From Alteromonadaceae bacterium (GTDB taxonomy: Bacteria; Pseudomonadota; Gammaproteobacteria; Enterobacterales; Alteromonadaceae), in NCBI GenBank assembly GCA_016765535.1, contig JAESPQ010000054.1:42438-106437 (forward strand): a stretch of DNA of 64,000 nt, written 5' to 3'. Below the pieces are notes generated by a model. The model had not been told where the DNA came from and searched no databases. It saw only the letters and a list, made by a program, of their open reading frames with translations. A program made the position numbers and the translations under genes. Positions 55,286-64,000 of this stretch are shown piece by piece (the first letter of the stretch is position 1; the number at the start of each line of letters is the position of its first letter).

Positions 55286-55906
55286 ATGAATAATATTAAA
55301 CTAACCAATCAACCACAAGAACAACAACAGTTAGCCGCATTACAAACTAAAAGTTGGTTAGAACAGGTAATTGTCGGTTTAAATTTTTGTCCTTTTGCAA
55401 AAAAAGAATTAGTGAATAACAGTGTGCATTATTGGGTTTCAACTAAAGTTAAAATGAAAGAGGCCTTATTAGAAGTGGTTGAGCAATGTATTTACTTGCA
55501 AGATAACCCAAAGACAGAAACTAGCTTAATTATTTATGAAAAAGGCTTTAAGCACTTTGATACAGGAATAAACAATTACTTAGATTTAGTAGATTACGCC
55601 AATGATTTAATTACCGAACAGGGTTTTGAAGGGATGTTTCAAATAGCGAGTTTTCATCCTGAGTATTGCTTTGCTGATGCTGAGGTTAACGATGCCGCTA
55701 ATTTTACTAACCGATCACCCTATCCAACGTTACATTTAATTAGAGAAGCGAGCATGGAAAAAGTATTAGCGGTTTATAAAAATCCTGAACTCATTCCTGA
55801 TAATAATATTACCCTTGCTCAGCAAAAGGGCAGCGATTATTTTCAGCAAATATTAACTAATATTCATCATTTGACCGTTGATAACAATTCAACGAGAAAG
55901 ACATAA
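55286..55906 (+). CDS. DUF1415 family protein
   Basis: The 206-residue soluble protein has the family opening TKSWLEQVIVGLNFCPFAKKEL (residues 21-42) with a conserved Cys-Pro, and FHPEYCFAD near residue 125. The conserved cysteines and aspartates suggest an enzyme or metal-binding role, but no function is established. It lies 2 bp after the exporter gene and its stop overlaps the LysE start (TAATG), so it belongs to the same operon. Confidence 0.82.
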   Translation: MNNIKLTNQPQEQQQLAALQTKSWLEQVIVGLNFCPFAKKELVNNSVHYWVSTKVKMKEALLEVVEQCIYLQDNPKTETSLIIYEKGFKHFDTGINNYLDLVDYANDLITEQGFEGMFQIASFHPEYCFADAEVNDAANFTNRSPYPTLHLIREASMEKVLAVYKNPELIPDNNITLAQQKGSDYFQQILTNIHHLTVDNNSTRKT

Positions 55907-56544
55907 TGTACTTACAAGAGTTTTTAATTATTGCCGCGATTCATTTTTTAGCCGTTGCCAGCCCAGGCCCTGATTTTGCTGTTATATTAAAGCAAAGTAT
56001 TCGTTATGGTCGTCGTAGCGCTATTTTTACCAGTTTAGGTATCGGTACAGGTATTTTATTGCATGTGGCTTATTCGTTAGTAGGCATTGGCTTATTAATT
56101 GCGAGTTCGGAACAATTATTTACCTTATTAAAGTTTATTGCCGCCGGTTACTTTTGTTATTTAGCTTGGCATGGTTTACGTGCTAAAGCACCAGATGAAA
56201 ATGAAGAAATTGATCTCAGTATAAAAGCGGATGATCATCCCTCCGATAAAAAAGCTTTTATTACCGGCTTTTTAGTCAATGGCTTAAATGTAAAAGCAAC
56301 ATTATTTTTTGTTAGTTTATTCTCTATGGTTATTGCCACGTCAACACCTTTTGCCATTAAATTAGGCTATGGTCTTTATATGGCGGTAGCGACAGCATTA
56401 TGGTTTAGTAGTTTGTCTTATATGCTAAGCATTGCTAAATTTCGCCAAATATTAGTTAAAAAAGGTTATTACCTTGAACGCTTTATGGGCGTGGTTTTAC
56501 TTGCTTTAGCAATACAATTAGTTTTATCAAGTTTACCTACGTAA
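55906..56544 (+). CDS. LysE/RhtB family amino acid exporter
   Basis: The 212-residue membrane protein has about six transmembrane helices and the LysE-family signature AVASPGPDFAVILKQSIRYGRRSAIFTSLGIGTG at residues 16-50. The family exports amino acids or related metabolites. A charged cytoplasmic loop (DENEEIDLSIKADDHPSDKK, about 95-115) lies between helices. It is the last gene of the phosphatase-Atm1-DUF1415 operon; the substrate is not predictable. Confidence 0.88.
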   Translation: MYLQEFLIIAAIHFLAVASPGPDFAVILKQSIRYGRRSAIFTSLGIGTGILLHVAYSLVGIGLLIASSEQLFTLLKFIAAGYFCYLAWHGLRAKAPDENEEIDLSIKADDHPSDKKAFITGFLVNGLNVKATLFFVSLFSMVIATSTPFAIKLGYGLYMAVATALWFSSLSYMLSIAKFRQILVKKGYYLERFMGVVLLALAIQLVLSSLPT

Positions 56545-56636
56545 TTTACACCTCTTAGAGTAAAAATTATCGCTAGAGATCTTTAATGGATGATTTGTTA
56601 TAATCACGCTAATTCTTGTTAAGGTCTTTAGTATTT

Positions 56637-57434
56637 GTGGAAAAAAAAGCAGTAGTTCAAGTCGGTGGTAATGTTGAAAGCGCCATTAAAGGTGATTATC
56701 AAATTAATGTTGCTTTAGTACTTAAAGAAGCATGGGGGCAAACACAGCAAGGTCGTCAAGCTATTAATCTAGGCTTAGTCTTTATTTTTGTTATTGGTAT
56801 GTTAGTTTCTTTTGTCGTAGGCGAATATTTTGGTGGTATTGAAGCGGCCTTTAAACAACCTAAAGTGCTACTTTTTATTCAAACCGTGGTGAGTTTGGCT
56901 ATTTGGCCTTTTTTAGCAGGTATTGAAATGATGGGGGTTTTACATGCTGTTGGTGCTAAAACACAACCAAAACTAATTTTTTCTTTTTTAAAACGTGGTA
57001 GTTGGGTGGTTATTTGTGGTTTGTTTACTTCTGCTTTAGTAAGTATTGGCATTCAATTGTTTGTGATCCCAGGTGTATTTCTTGCTGTGATTTTTTCATT
57101 AACGATACCTTTAGTCGTTGAAAAAAAGTTTTCACCAATAAAAGCCATGGTGGTTTCATTACAAGCAATACGTTTTCAGTGGTTTAAGCTATTTAGTATT
57201 TATGTCATTTTGTTAGGACTGCTAGTTTTAGCTATGACACCACTACTTATTACAGGACAAAGTAGTTTGGCCTTTATTGCTATCGTACTGTTTTTATTTG
57301 CTTTGTCTTATTTGGCACCGTTATTTTATAATGTTAAAGGCATTTTATACCGCGAAATTTTTGGCTTGACACTACATAAGAAAAACATAGATTCAAATGA
57401 ACTATCATCAGAAGATGATATTTTCATTGCCTAA
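56637..57434 (+). CDS. Conserved integral membrane protein, unknown function
   Basis: The 265-residue protein has about six transmembrane helices (roughly residues 45-66, 82-103, 125-150, 155-175, 190-215, 220-245). I use GTG 56637; an in-frame TTG 21 bp upstream gives a less plausible N-terminus. The N-terminal 40 residues are soluble and the C-terminus is acidic. I do not recognise the family. It precedes the Bax-like gene by 53 bp on the same strand. It could be a membrane accessory factor, but nothing in its sequence shows a reaction. Confidence 0.55.
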   Translation: MEKKAVVQVGGNVESAIKGDYQINVALVLKEAWGQTQQGRQAINLGLVFIFVIGMLVSFVVGEYFGGIEAAFKQPKVLLFIQTVVSLAIWPFLAGIEMMGVLHAVGAKTQPKLIFSFLKRGSWVVICGLFTSALVSIGIQLFVIPGVFLAVIFSLTIPLVVEKKFSPIKAMVVSLQAIRFQWFKLFSIYVILLGLLVLAMTPLLITGQSSLAFIAIVLFLFALSYLAPLFYNVKGILYREIFGLTLHKKNIDSNELSSEDDIFIA

Positions 57435-57487
57435 TGTGTTTTTTATAATTGACTGTTTTAATGTGTTTATTTAGCATAGGAGGCTAA

Positions 57488-58336
57488 ATGTCGATAGTAA
57501 ACCGTATATTATTAGTATTAATAGGGGGAGCATTTTCATGGATGCTCGTAGCTCCTTTTATTACCCCCGTAAATTTAGTTAATCAAGGTTCAATTAACCG
57601 GCCAAATAAAATAGCTAAATTACCGATTAAAATAATGAAACCAGAAAAACCATTACATTCCGTTAAATTACCAGACTTTGCCCATATAGCGAGTGTTAGT
57701 GAAAAAAAACGCCAATTTTTTCAATTTTTAACTCCCGCTATTCGCAAAGAAAATCAAAAGTTGCTGGTTATGCGAGAAAAATTATTAGTCCTAAAAGCGC
57801 AATCATTTGAGTCGCTTATGCCCGCAGATATCGCATTGATTAAAAAGTTAACCAAACAATATAAAGTGAATAAGCAATTATCGTTTAATGAACAATTAGA
57901 TGAATTACTACGTTGTGTCGATCAAGTCCCAGAGGCATTAGTATTAGTACAAGCGGCTAATGAGTCGGCATGGGGAACATCACGTTTTGCTCGTATTGGC
58001 TTAAACTTTTTCGGTATTTGGTGTTATAAACCCAAATGTGGCATGATCCCGAATGGACGCAGTGGTAATGATCGCCATGAAGTAGCAGCATTTCAATCGG
58101 TTGCAAAAGCGGTACATAGTTATTTTTATAATATTAATACTCACGCTGCTTATAAAGTATTTCGTCATATTCGCGCACAATTACGTGCTGAAAATCATCC
58201 ATTATATCCTGAAGTTCTTGCTTCTGGCTTATTAGCGTATTCTTCCCGTGGTGAACACTATGTAGTGGAAATTACTAAAATGATAGAACAAAATCAAGCG
58301 TATTTTACCGAGCAACAAATTGCGCAGGCTGATTAA
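57488..58336 (+). CDS. Bax-like glucosaminidase domain protein
   Basis: The 282-residue product has an N-terminal hydrophobic anchor (about 5-25). After a linker comes a glucosaminidase (GH73-like) domain (about 150-275) with the catalytic Glu in VQAANESAWGTSRFA and the ALNFFGIWC-type block (here GLNFFGIWCYKPKCG). It resembles E. coli Bax, whose role is peptidoglycan hydrolysis or remodelling at the periplasmic face. A hairpin terminator follows 20 bp after its stop, so it is separated from pheS. Confidence 0.85.
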   Translation: MSIVNRILLVLIGGAFSWMLVAPFITPVNLVNQGSINRPNKIAKLPIKIMKPEKPLHSVKLPDFAHIASVSEKKRQFFQFLTPAIRKENQKLLVMREKLLVLKAQSFESLMPADIALIKKLTKQYKVNKQLSFNEQLDELLRCVDQVPEALVLVQAANESAWGTSRFARIGLNFFGIWCYKPKCGMIPNGRSGNDRHEVAAFQSVAKAVHSYFYNINTHAAYKVFRHIRAQLRAENHPLYPEVLASGLLAYSSRGEHYVVEITKMIEQNQAYFTEQQIAQAD

Positions 58337-58356
58337 CAGACAATTAAATAGTTATT

Positions 58357-58384
58357 AAAAGGCAGTGAGTTAACAGCCTTTTTT
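58357..58384 (+). terminator. Terminator of the Bax-like gene
   Basis: AAAAGGC pairs with GCCTTTT around a GTGAGTTAACA loop segment (inner GTGAGTTAAC can pair partly), followed by T-tract TTTTTA. Confidence 0.8.
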
Positions 58385-59660
<1,276 letters not shown>

Positions 59661-59670
59661 GAAACTCATA

Positions 59671-62130
59671 ATGAAATTTAGTGAATCTTGGTTACGTGAG
59701 TGGGTAAATCCTACACTTTCATCAGATGAATTAACGCATCAAATCACCATGGCTGGCTTAGAAGTAGATGGTGTAGAACCTGTTGCTGGTGAATTTACTG
59801 GTGTTATTATTGGTGAAGTGGTTGAATGCGGTCCACACCCAGATGCAGATAAACTGCAAGTAACAAAAATTAGCTTGGGCGACTTTGGTTTAGATCAAGA
59901 GAAAGGCTCAGACAAAGTTGCGCAAGGCGAGTTAATTGATATTGTTTGTGGTGCTAAAAACTGTCGTTTAGGCTTAAAAGTCGCTGTTGCTACTGTTGGT
60001 GCAGTATTACCGGGTAATTTTAAAATTAAAAAAGCTAAATTACGCGGTATTGTTTCAAATGGTATGTTATGTAGTGAGTCAGAAATTGGCTTGGCTGATA
60101 GCTCTGACGGCATTTTAGAGTTACCACAAGATGCGCCGATAGGTGTTGATGTTCGTGATTATTTAAATTTAAATGACGTTACCATCGATGTAGATTTAAC
60201 CGCTAACCGTGGTGACTGTCTAGGGCTTAAAGGTTTAGCGCGCGAAGTTGGTGTACTTAACTCTCTTGAGGTTAGCGAACCTGAAATTAATGCCGTTACG
60301 GCAACTATTGATGATGCTCTTACTATAAATATTGCAGCAGGCGAAGCTTGCCCTCGTTATTTAGGTCGTATTATTAAAGGCATTGATCCTAAAGCTCAAA
60401 CGCCATTATGGATGATAGAAAAGTTACGTCGTTGTGGTACACGCGCAATTGATCCTGTTGTTGATGTTACTAACTATGTGTTGTTAGAACAAGGTCATCC
60501 AATGCATGCTTTTGATTTAGCTAAAATTGATGGTGGTATTAATGTTCGTTATGCTCAAAAAGGTGAAAAACTCACTTTATTAGATAAAAATGAAGTCACG
60601 CTAAATGAACAAACTTTAGTGATTGCTGATACGGGTGTTGAAGGTAACGGCAAAGCATTAGCAATGGCGGGTATTTTTGGCGGCTTACATTCAGGTGTAA
60701 CTGCTCAATCAACTGATATCTTTTTAGAAAGCGCATTTTTTGCGCCACTAGCCATTTTAGGTAAAGCACGCCAATACGGTTTACACACTGATGCTTCTCA
60801 TCGATATGAACGTGGTATAGACCCTACATTACAACGTGATGCTATGGAGCGCGCCACAGCATTGTTATTAACGATTGTTGGTGGTCAAGCAGGTCCTATT
60901 GTAGAAGCACAATCGAGCGAACATATACCATCAGAAAAAGCCGTGACTTTACGTCGTGAAAAATTAGACACGCGCATTGGTCATCATATTGATGATGCGA
61001 CGGTAACTGAAATTTTAACGCGTTTAGGTTTTTCGGTAAATGTAACTGGTGCAGAGCAAGAGAAAAAATGGCAAGTTGTTGTACCAGCATATCGTTTTGA
61101 TATTAAAATTGAAGTTGATTTAATCGAAGAAGTTGCGCGCATATATGGCTATAACAACATTCCTAATGTAGCACCCAAAGCCTTTTTGAAAATGTGTACA
61201 CAAAAAGAAGCCCAAATACCTTTAACTAAAATACGTCAAACCTTGGTTAATCGTGATTATCAAGAAGCAATCACCTATAGTTTTGTTGACCCAAAAATAC
61301 AATCGTTAATTCATCCTGACGAAGCTGTAATGACTTTACCACATCCTATTTCATCTGAAATGTCGGTAATGCGCTTAAGTTTATGGACAGGATTGTTACA
61401 AGCGGTTGTTTATAACCAAAACCGTCAACAACAAAGAATTCGTTTATTTGAAACAGGTTTACGCTTTGTTCCCGATGAATCGGCTGAAAACGGTGTACGT
61501 CAACAACAAATGATCGCGGGGGTTATTGGTGGTCAGCGTTTTGATGAACATTGGAGTCAAGAAAAGGCTGCGACTGACTTTTATGATATTAAAGCCGACG
61601 TTGAGGCCTTGTTATCATTAGCGGGTGAAAAGGCTAGCGACTATGAGTTTTCTAAGGCTGAAATAACCGCTTTACATCCAGGACAGACTGCTGCCGTAAC
61701 TAAAAACGGGACTTTGGTTGGTTATATTGGTGCCTTACATCCTGAATTAGAACGAAAATTAGGATTAAATGGTCGCACATTAATTTTTGAATTATTATTG
61801 GCTGAAATTTCAACATTGAAAATCCCGCAAGCCTGTGATGTGTCTCGCTTTCCTGCGAATAGACGTGACATCGCTGTGGTCGTAAAAGAGCATGTTGAGG
61901 CAAAAAATGTGTTACAACTTATTGAAAAGGTTGGCGGAAATCTTTTATTTGATCTAAAATTATTCGATGTATACCGAGGTAATGGTATAGACGACGGGTT
62001 TAAGAGCTTAGCCATCGGTTTGTTTATGCAAGATCGTGAGAAAACTCTTGAAGAAAAAGACATTAACCAAGTGGTTGATCGCGTAGTAAAAGCACTAACT
62101 AGCGAACTACATGCATCACTGAGGGATTAA
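59671..62130 (+). CDS. pheT: Phenylalanyl-tRNA synthetase beta subunit
   Basis: The 819-residue subunit has an N-terminal tRNA-binding (EMAP-like) domain with [14 protein letters not shown], the B3/B4 editing region ([19 protein letters not shown]) and B5. The C-terminal ferredoxin-like anticodon-binding domain has [13 protein letters not shown]. It is slightly longer than E. coli PheT (795) because of small insertions in the N-terminal domain (residues 74-84 [11 protein letters not shown]). It lies between pheS and ihfA in one operon. Confidence 0.98.
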   Translation: MKFSESWLREWVNPTLSSDELTHQITMAGLEVDGVEPVAGEFTGVIIGEVVECGPHPDADKLQVTKISLGDFGLDQEKGSDKVAQGELIDIVCGAKNCRLGLKVAVATVGAVLPGNFKIKKAKLRGIVSNGMLCSESEIGLADSSDGILELPQDAPIGVDVRDYLNLNDVTIDVDLTANRGDCLGLKGLAREVGVLNSLEVSEPEINAVTATIDDALTINIAAGEACPRYLGRIIKGIDPKAQTPLWMIEKLRRCGTRAIDPVVDVTNYVLLEQGHPMHAFDLAKIDGGINVRYAQKGEKLTLLDKNEVTLNEQTLVIADTGVEGNGKALAMAGIFGGLHSGVTAQSTDIFLESAFFAPLAILGKARQYGLHTDASHRYERGIDPTLQRDAMERATALLLTIVGGQAGPIVEAQSSEHIPSEKAVTLRREKLDTRIGHHIDDATVTEILTRLGFSVNVTGAEQEKKWQVVVPAYRFDIKIEVDLIEEVARIYGYNNIPNVAPKAFLKMCTQKEAQIPLTKIRQTLVNRDYQEAITYSFVDPKIQSLIHPDEAVMTLPHPISSEMSVMRLSLWTGLLQAVVYNQNRQQQRIRLFETGLRFVPDESAENGVRQQQMIAGVIGGQRFDEHWSQEKAATDFYDIKADVEALLSLAGEKASDYEFSKAEITALHPGQTAAVTKNGTLVGYIGALHPELERKLGLNGRTLIFELLLAEISTLKIPQACDVSRFPANRRDIAVVVKEHVEAKNVLQLIEKVGGNLLFDLKLFDVYRGNGIDDGFKSLAIGLFMQDREKTLEEKDINQVVDRVVKALTSELHASLRD

Positions 62131-62134
62131 AACA

Positions 62135-62431
62135 ATGGCGCTAACAAAAGCAGAAGTAGCAGAGCATTTATTTGAGAAAGTAGGTTTAAGTAAACGTGAT
62201 GCAAAAGATATGGTGGAATGTTTTTTTGAGAACATTCGCGAAACATTAGAAAGTGGTGAGCAAGTAAAACTTTCTGGTTTTGGTAATTTTGATATTCGTG
62301 AAAAAAGCGAACGTCCGGGTAGAAATCCTAAAACGGGTGAAGATATTCCAATTTCTGCTCGTCGAGTGGTAACTTTTAGACCGGGTCAAAAATTAAAAAG
62401 CCGAGTAGAATCTGGTAATAACGATAAGTAA
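62135..62431 (+). CDS. ihfA: Integration host factor alpha subunit
   Basis: The 98-residue DNA-bending protein is of the HU/IHF family: two N-terminal helices, then [26 protein letters not shown], which is the beta-arm with the intercalating proline. It forms a heterodimer with IhfB and bends DNA at specific sites. It starts 4 bp after pheT, the conserved position of ihfA. A long hairpin (62473-62506) follows. Confidence 0.98.
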   Translation: MALTKAEVAEHLFEKVGLSKRDAKDMVECFFENIRETLESGEQVKLSGFGNFDIREKSERPGRNPKTGEDIPISARRVVTFRPGQKLKSRVESGNNDK

Positions 62432-62472
62432 CGTTTAGTTTATATCGTCTTTATCCGTCTGATTTTAATTTA

Positions 62473-62506
62473 AACATCATTATGATTTTTTAATCGTAAT
62501 GATGTT
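62473..62506 (+). terminator. Hairpin after ihfA
   Basis: AACATCATTATGATT pairs with AATCGTAATGATGTT (one T:G pair) around TTTT. No T-run follows, so it may mark transcript end or stability rather than a strong intrinsic terminator. Confidence 0.5.
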
Positions 62507-62642
62507 GATTATCTGCTTTAAAATTTTAACGGTATATCGGTTAAAACTGATTTATTGTATATGTTTAGAAAGCGCACAAGAAAACTTTAACTGGTATTCA
62601 ACACACATTAACAGGTAATCTACTTGATAAATGGGAGGAATA

Positions 62643-62848
62643 TTGATTAACTTAATTAACTTGTTCTATGTTTTGGTTGATATATGGACATACTCCTTCG
62701 ATAATTGGGGAACTGACCAAGCAGATAAATATCTAGACCAAATAGACGAAGTGCTTCAGTTACTTGCTACAAATCCGCTCATGGGGATAAATTAAGAGTT
62801 ATTCGTGTGCTAGGCGGAGAAATGAATCATGTTCAACATTTAAAATGA
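62643..62848 (+). pseudogene. Broken ParE-type toxin relic
   Basis: The frame from TTG 62643 reads VLVDIWTYSFDNWGTDQADKYLDQI, then DEVLQLLATNPLMG, ending at a TAA (62793-62795). This is the middle of a ParE/RelE-family toxin (helix hairpin with NWG-QADKY). In another frame immediately after, RVIRVLGGEMNHVQHLK to TGA at 62846 resembles the ParE C-terminus (IRVL-x-M-x-HL). About 30 residues between are missing, and the frame is shifted. No parD antitoxin gene is visible. It appears to be a decayed toxin-antitoxin remnant. Confidence 0.75.
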
Positions 62849-62952
62849 TTACTTAAATGTTTTTTTTGTGTTTTCTCACTCTTTAAAAAGGGATGTGAGC
62901 CACGATATTTTGTGACTCAAAGATCTTGGGTATATAATGGTGTTATTAAAAT

Positions 62953-62980
62953 AAAAAAGGCTGCATTGGCAGCCTTTTTT
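62953..62980. terminator. Bidirectional terminator between the ihfA region and aroH
   Basis: AAAAAAGGCTGC-ATTG-GCAGCCTTTTTT is a perfect stem flanked by A and T runs on both sides, so it can stop transcription from either direction. Confidence 0.95.
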
Positions 62981-62998
62981 ATTTATTTGATTTTTTAT

Positions 62999-64000
62999 TT
63001 AATTTTTAGCGATTGCTTGTGCGAGTTCAACTAAAATAGTTTCACTGGCGGGTAAGTCAATGCAAGCATCCGTAATGCTTTGTCCGTAGACTAAATTTTT
63101 TGGCTCTGTTACGGCTTGTTTTCCAGCCACTAAAAAGCTTTCGATCATCACACCAAAAATATTGCTATTACCCGCTACAATTTGTTCGGCTAACGAAGTA
63201 GCAACCTCTGCTTGTCGGGTATGGTCTTTATAACTATTACCATGACTGCAGTCAATCATAATACGGGTTGGTAGCTCTGTCTTTTTTAATAAATTGCAAG
63301 CGTTAGCAATATCATCAGCATGATAATTAGGTTCTTTACCGCCACGTAAAATCATATGGGCAAAAGGATTACCATGAGTTTGATAAATACACATTTGACC
63401 ACTTTTATCAGGCGAATAAAGTACATGAGATACACTGGCAGCCTTTATAGCATCACTGGCTATTTTGACATTACCGTCAGTACCATTTTTAAAACCAACA
63501 GGGCAAGATAGCGCAGAGGCGAGTTCGCGATGAACTTGGCTTTCGGTTGTACGAGCACCAATAGCTCCCCAGCTGATCAAATCAGAAATATATTGCCCTG
63601 TAACCATATCTAAAAATTCAGTACCCGTTGGCAGACCAATATCATTAATTTCAATTAATAGCTGTCGAGCTAAATTAAGCCCTTTGGCAACTTTAAATGA
63701 TTTATCAAGATCAGGATCACTAATTAAGCCTTTCCAACCAACCGTAGTGCGAGGTTTTTCAAAATAAACGCGCATCACAATAAATAAATCATCTATAAAT
63801 TTATCATGTAATACTTTTAATTTTTTAGCGTAATCAATTGCTGCAACAGGATCATGAATAGAACAAGGGCCAATAACTACTAATAAACGTTTATCTTTAC
63901 CTTCAATAATATTTTCAATGGTTTTACGACTATCGATAATAAAATCGGCTGTATTTTGAGTTAATGGAATTTGTTGGGCTAATTGAGCGGGAGACACTAA
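62999..64000 (-). CDS. aroH: 3-deoxy-7-phosphoheptulonate synthase, AroH-like, partial (5' end off window)
   Basis: The frame reads on the minus strand from the window edge to 62999 and gives about 333 residues. It has LLVVIGPCSIHDP, EKPRTTVGWKGLISDP, FLDMVTGQYISDLISWGAIGARTTESQVHRELA and SPDKSGQM-IYQTHGNP, closer to E. coli AroH (Trp-type isozyme) than to AroG. The N-terminal VSPAQLAQQIPLT matches the AroH region that begins about 17 codons in, so the true start lies beyond the window and a GTG at 63997 is not the start. It is the second DAHP synthase of the window. Confidence 0.9.
   Translation of the reverse strand, partial: LVSPAQLAQQIPLTQNTADFIIDSRKTIENIIEGKDKRLLVVIGPCSIHDPVAAIDYAKKLKVLHDKFIDDLFIVMRVYFEKPRTTVGWKGLISDPDLDKSFKVAKGLNLARQLLIEINDIGLPTGTEFLDMVTGQYISDLISWGAIGARTTESQVHRELASALSCPVGFKNGTDGNVKIASDAIKAASVSHVLYSPDKSGQMCIYQTHGNPFAHMILRGGKEPNYHADDIANACNLLKKTELPTRIMIDCSHGNSYKDHTRQAEVATSLAEQIVAGNSNIFGVMIESFLVAGKQAVTEPKNLVYGQSITDACIDLPASETILVELAQAIAKN

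Overview
The window reads as chromosomal DNA of a low-GC marine gammaproteobacterium of the order Alteromonadales, most like Colwellia or Thalassotalea. Supporting signs are the housekeeping genes (gltX, pheST-ihfA, rnhA/dnaQ, srmB, rlmJ), two large TonB-dependent receptors, a rhombosortase, MiaE, a TIGR03503-type gene next to dnaQ, and AT-rich intergenic DNA. Genes are dense and mostly collinear. I see no prophage, no intact insertion sequence and no CRISPR array. The genus is an inference; no 16S gene is present.

Layout. 1-3.3 kb: a leftward metal-uptake operon (small CxxC membrane protein, coiled-coil porin, periplasmic metal-binding protein, ABC-3 permease running off the left edge) behind a Zur-like palindrome. 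3.4-15.6 kb: amino-acid permease, gltX, srmB, a truncated GFA-family relic, rlmJ, ybiT, ygiQ and a lipoprotein S9 peptidase. 15.6-19.4 kb: two tandem periplasmic binding proteins, a COG2509 flavoprotein and fdxA. 19.5-23.8 kb: a TPP riboswitch followed by an apparent thiamine uptake and salvage operon (TonB receptor, thiamine-binding protein, PnuT-type transporter, sugar-kinase-fold phosphotransferase). 23.9-25.8 kb: a LytS/LytR-type two-component pair.

25.8-37.7 kb is a nucleoside and deoxyribose catabolism island: upp, tdk, a two-domain ALDH16-type aldehyde dehydrogenase, an extended deoC, nupC, udk, deoB, a TonB receptor and deoD. Together they can import nucleosides, phosphorolyse them, isomerise deoxyribose-1-P to deoxyribose-5-P, split it to glyceraldehyde-3-P and acetaldehyde, and oxidise the acetaldehyde. 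Two palindromes with the same TGAC-N6-GTCA plan lie before deoB and before the receptor gene.

38-46.4 kb: a DAHP synthase, a small lipoprotein, two tandem CBM9-plus-barrel outer-membrane proteins, and DUF599 and DUF2919 genes. 46.5-49.1 kb: rnhA, dnaQ and a TIGR03503 gene. 49.2-50.2 kb: three intact identical tRNA-Asp genes flanked by decayed tRNA-Asp copies embedded in tandem repeats, the most unusual locus in the window. 50.4-58.3 kb: miaE, a glycosyltransferase-like gene, rrtA, a four-gene operon (LMW phosphatase, Atm1-type exporter, DUF1415, LysE), a membrane protein and a Bax-like glucosaminidase. 58.7-62.4 kb: pheS-pheT-ihfA. 62.6-62.8 kb: a broken ParE toxin relic. The right edge is a second DAHP synthase (AroH-like) whose start lies outside the window.
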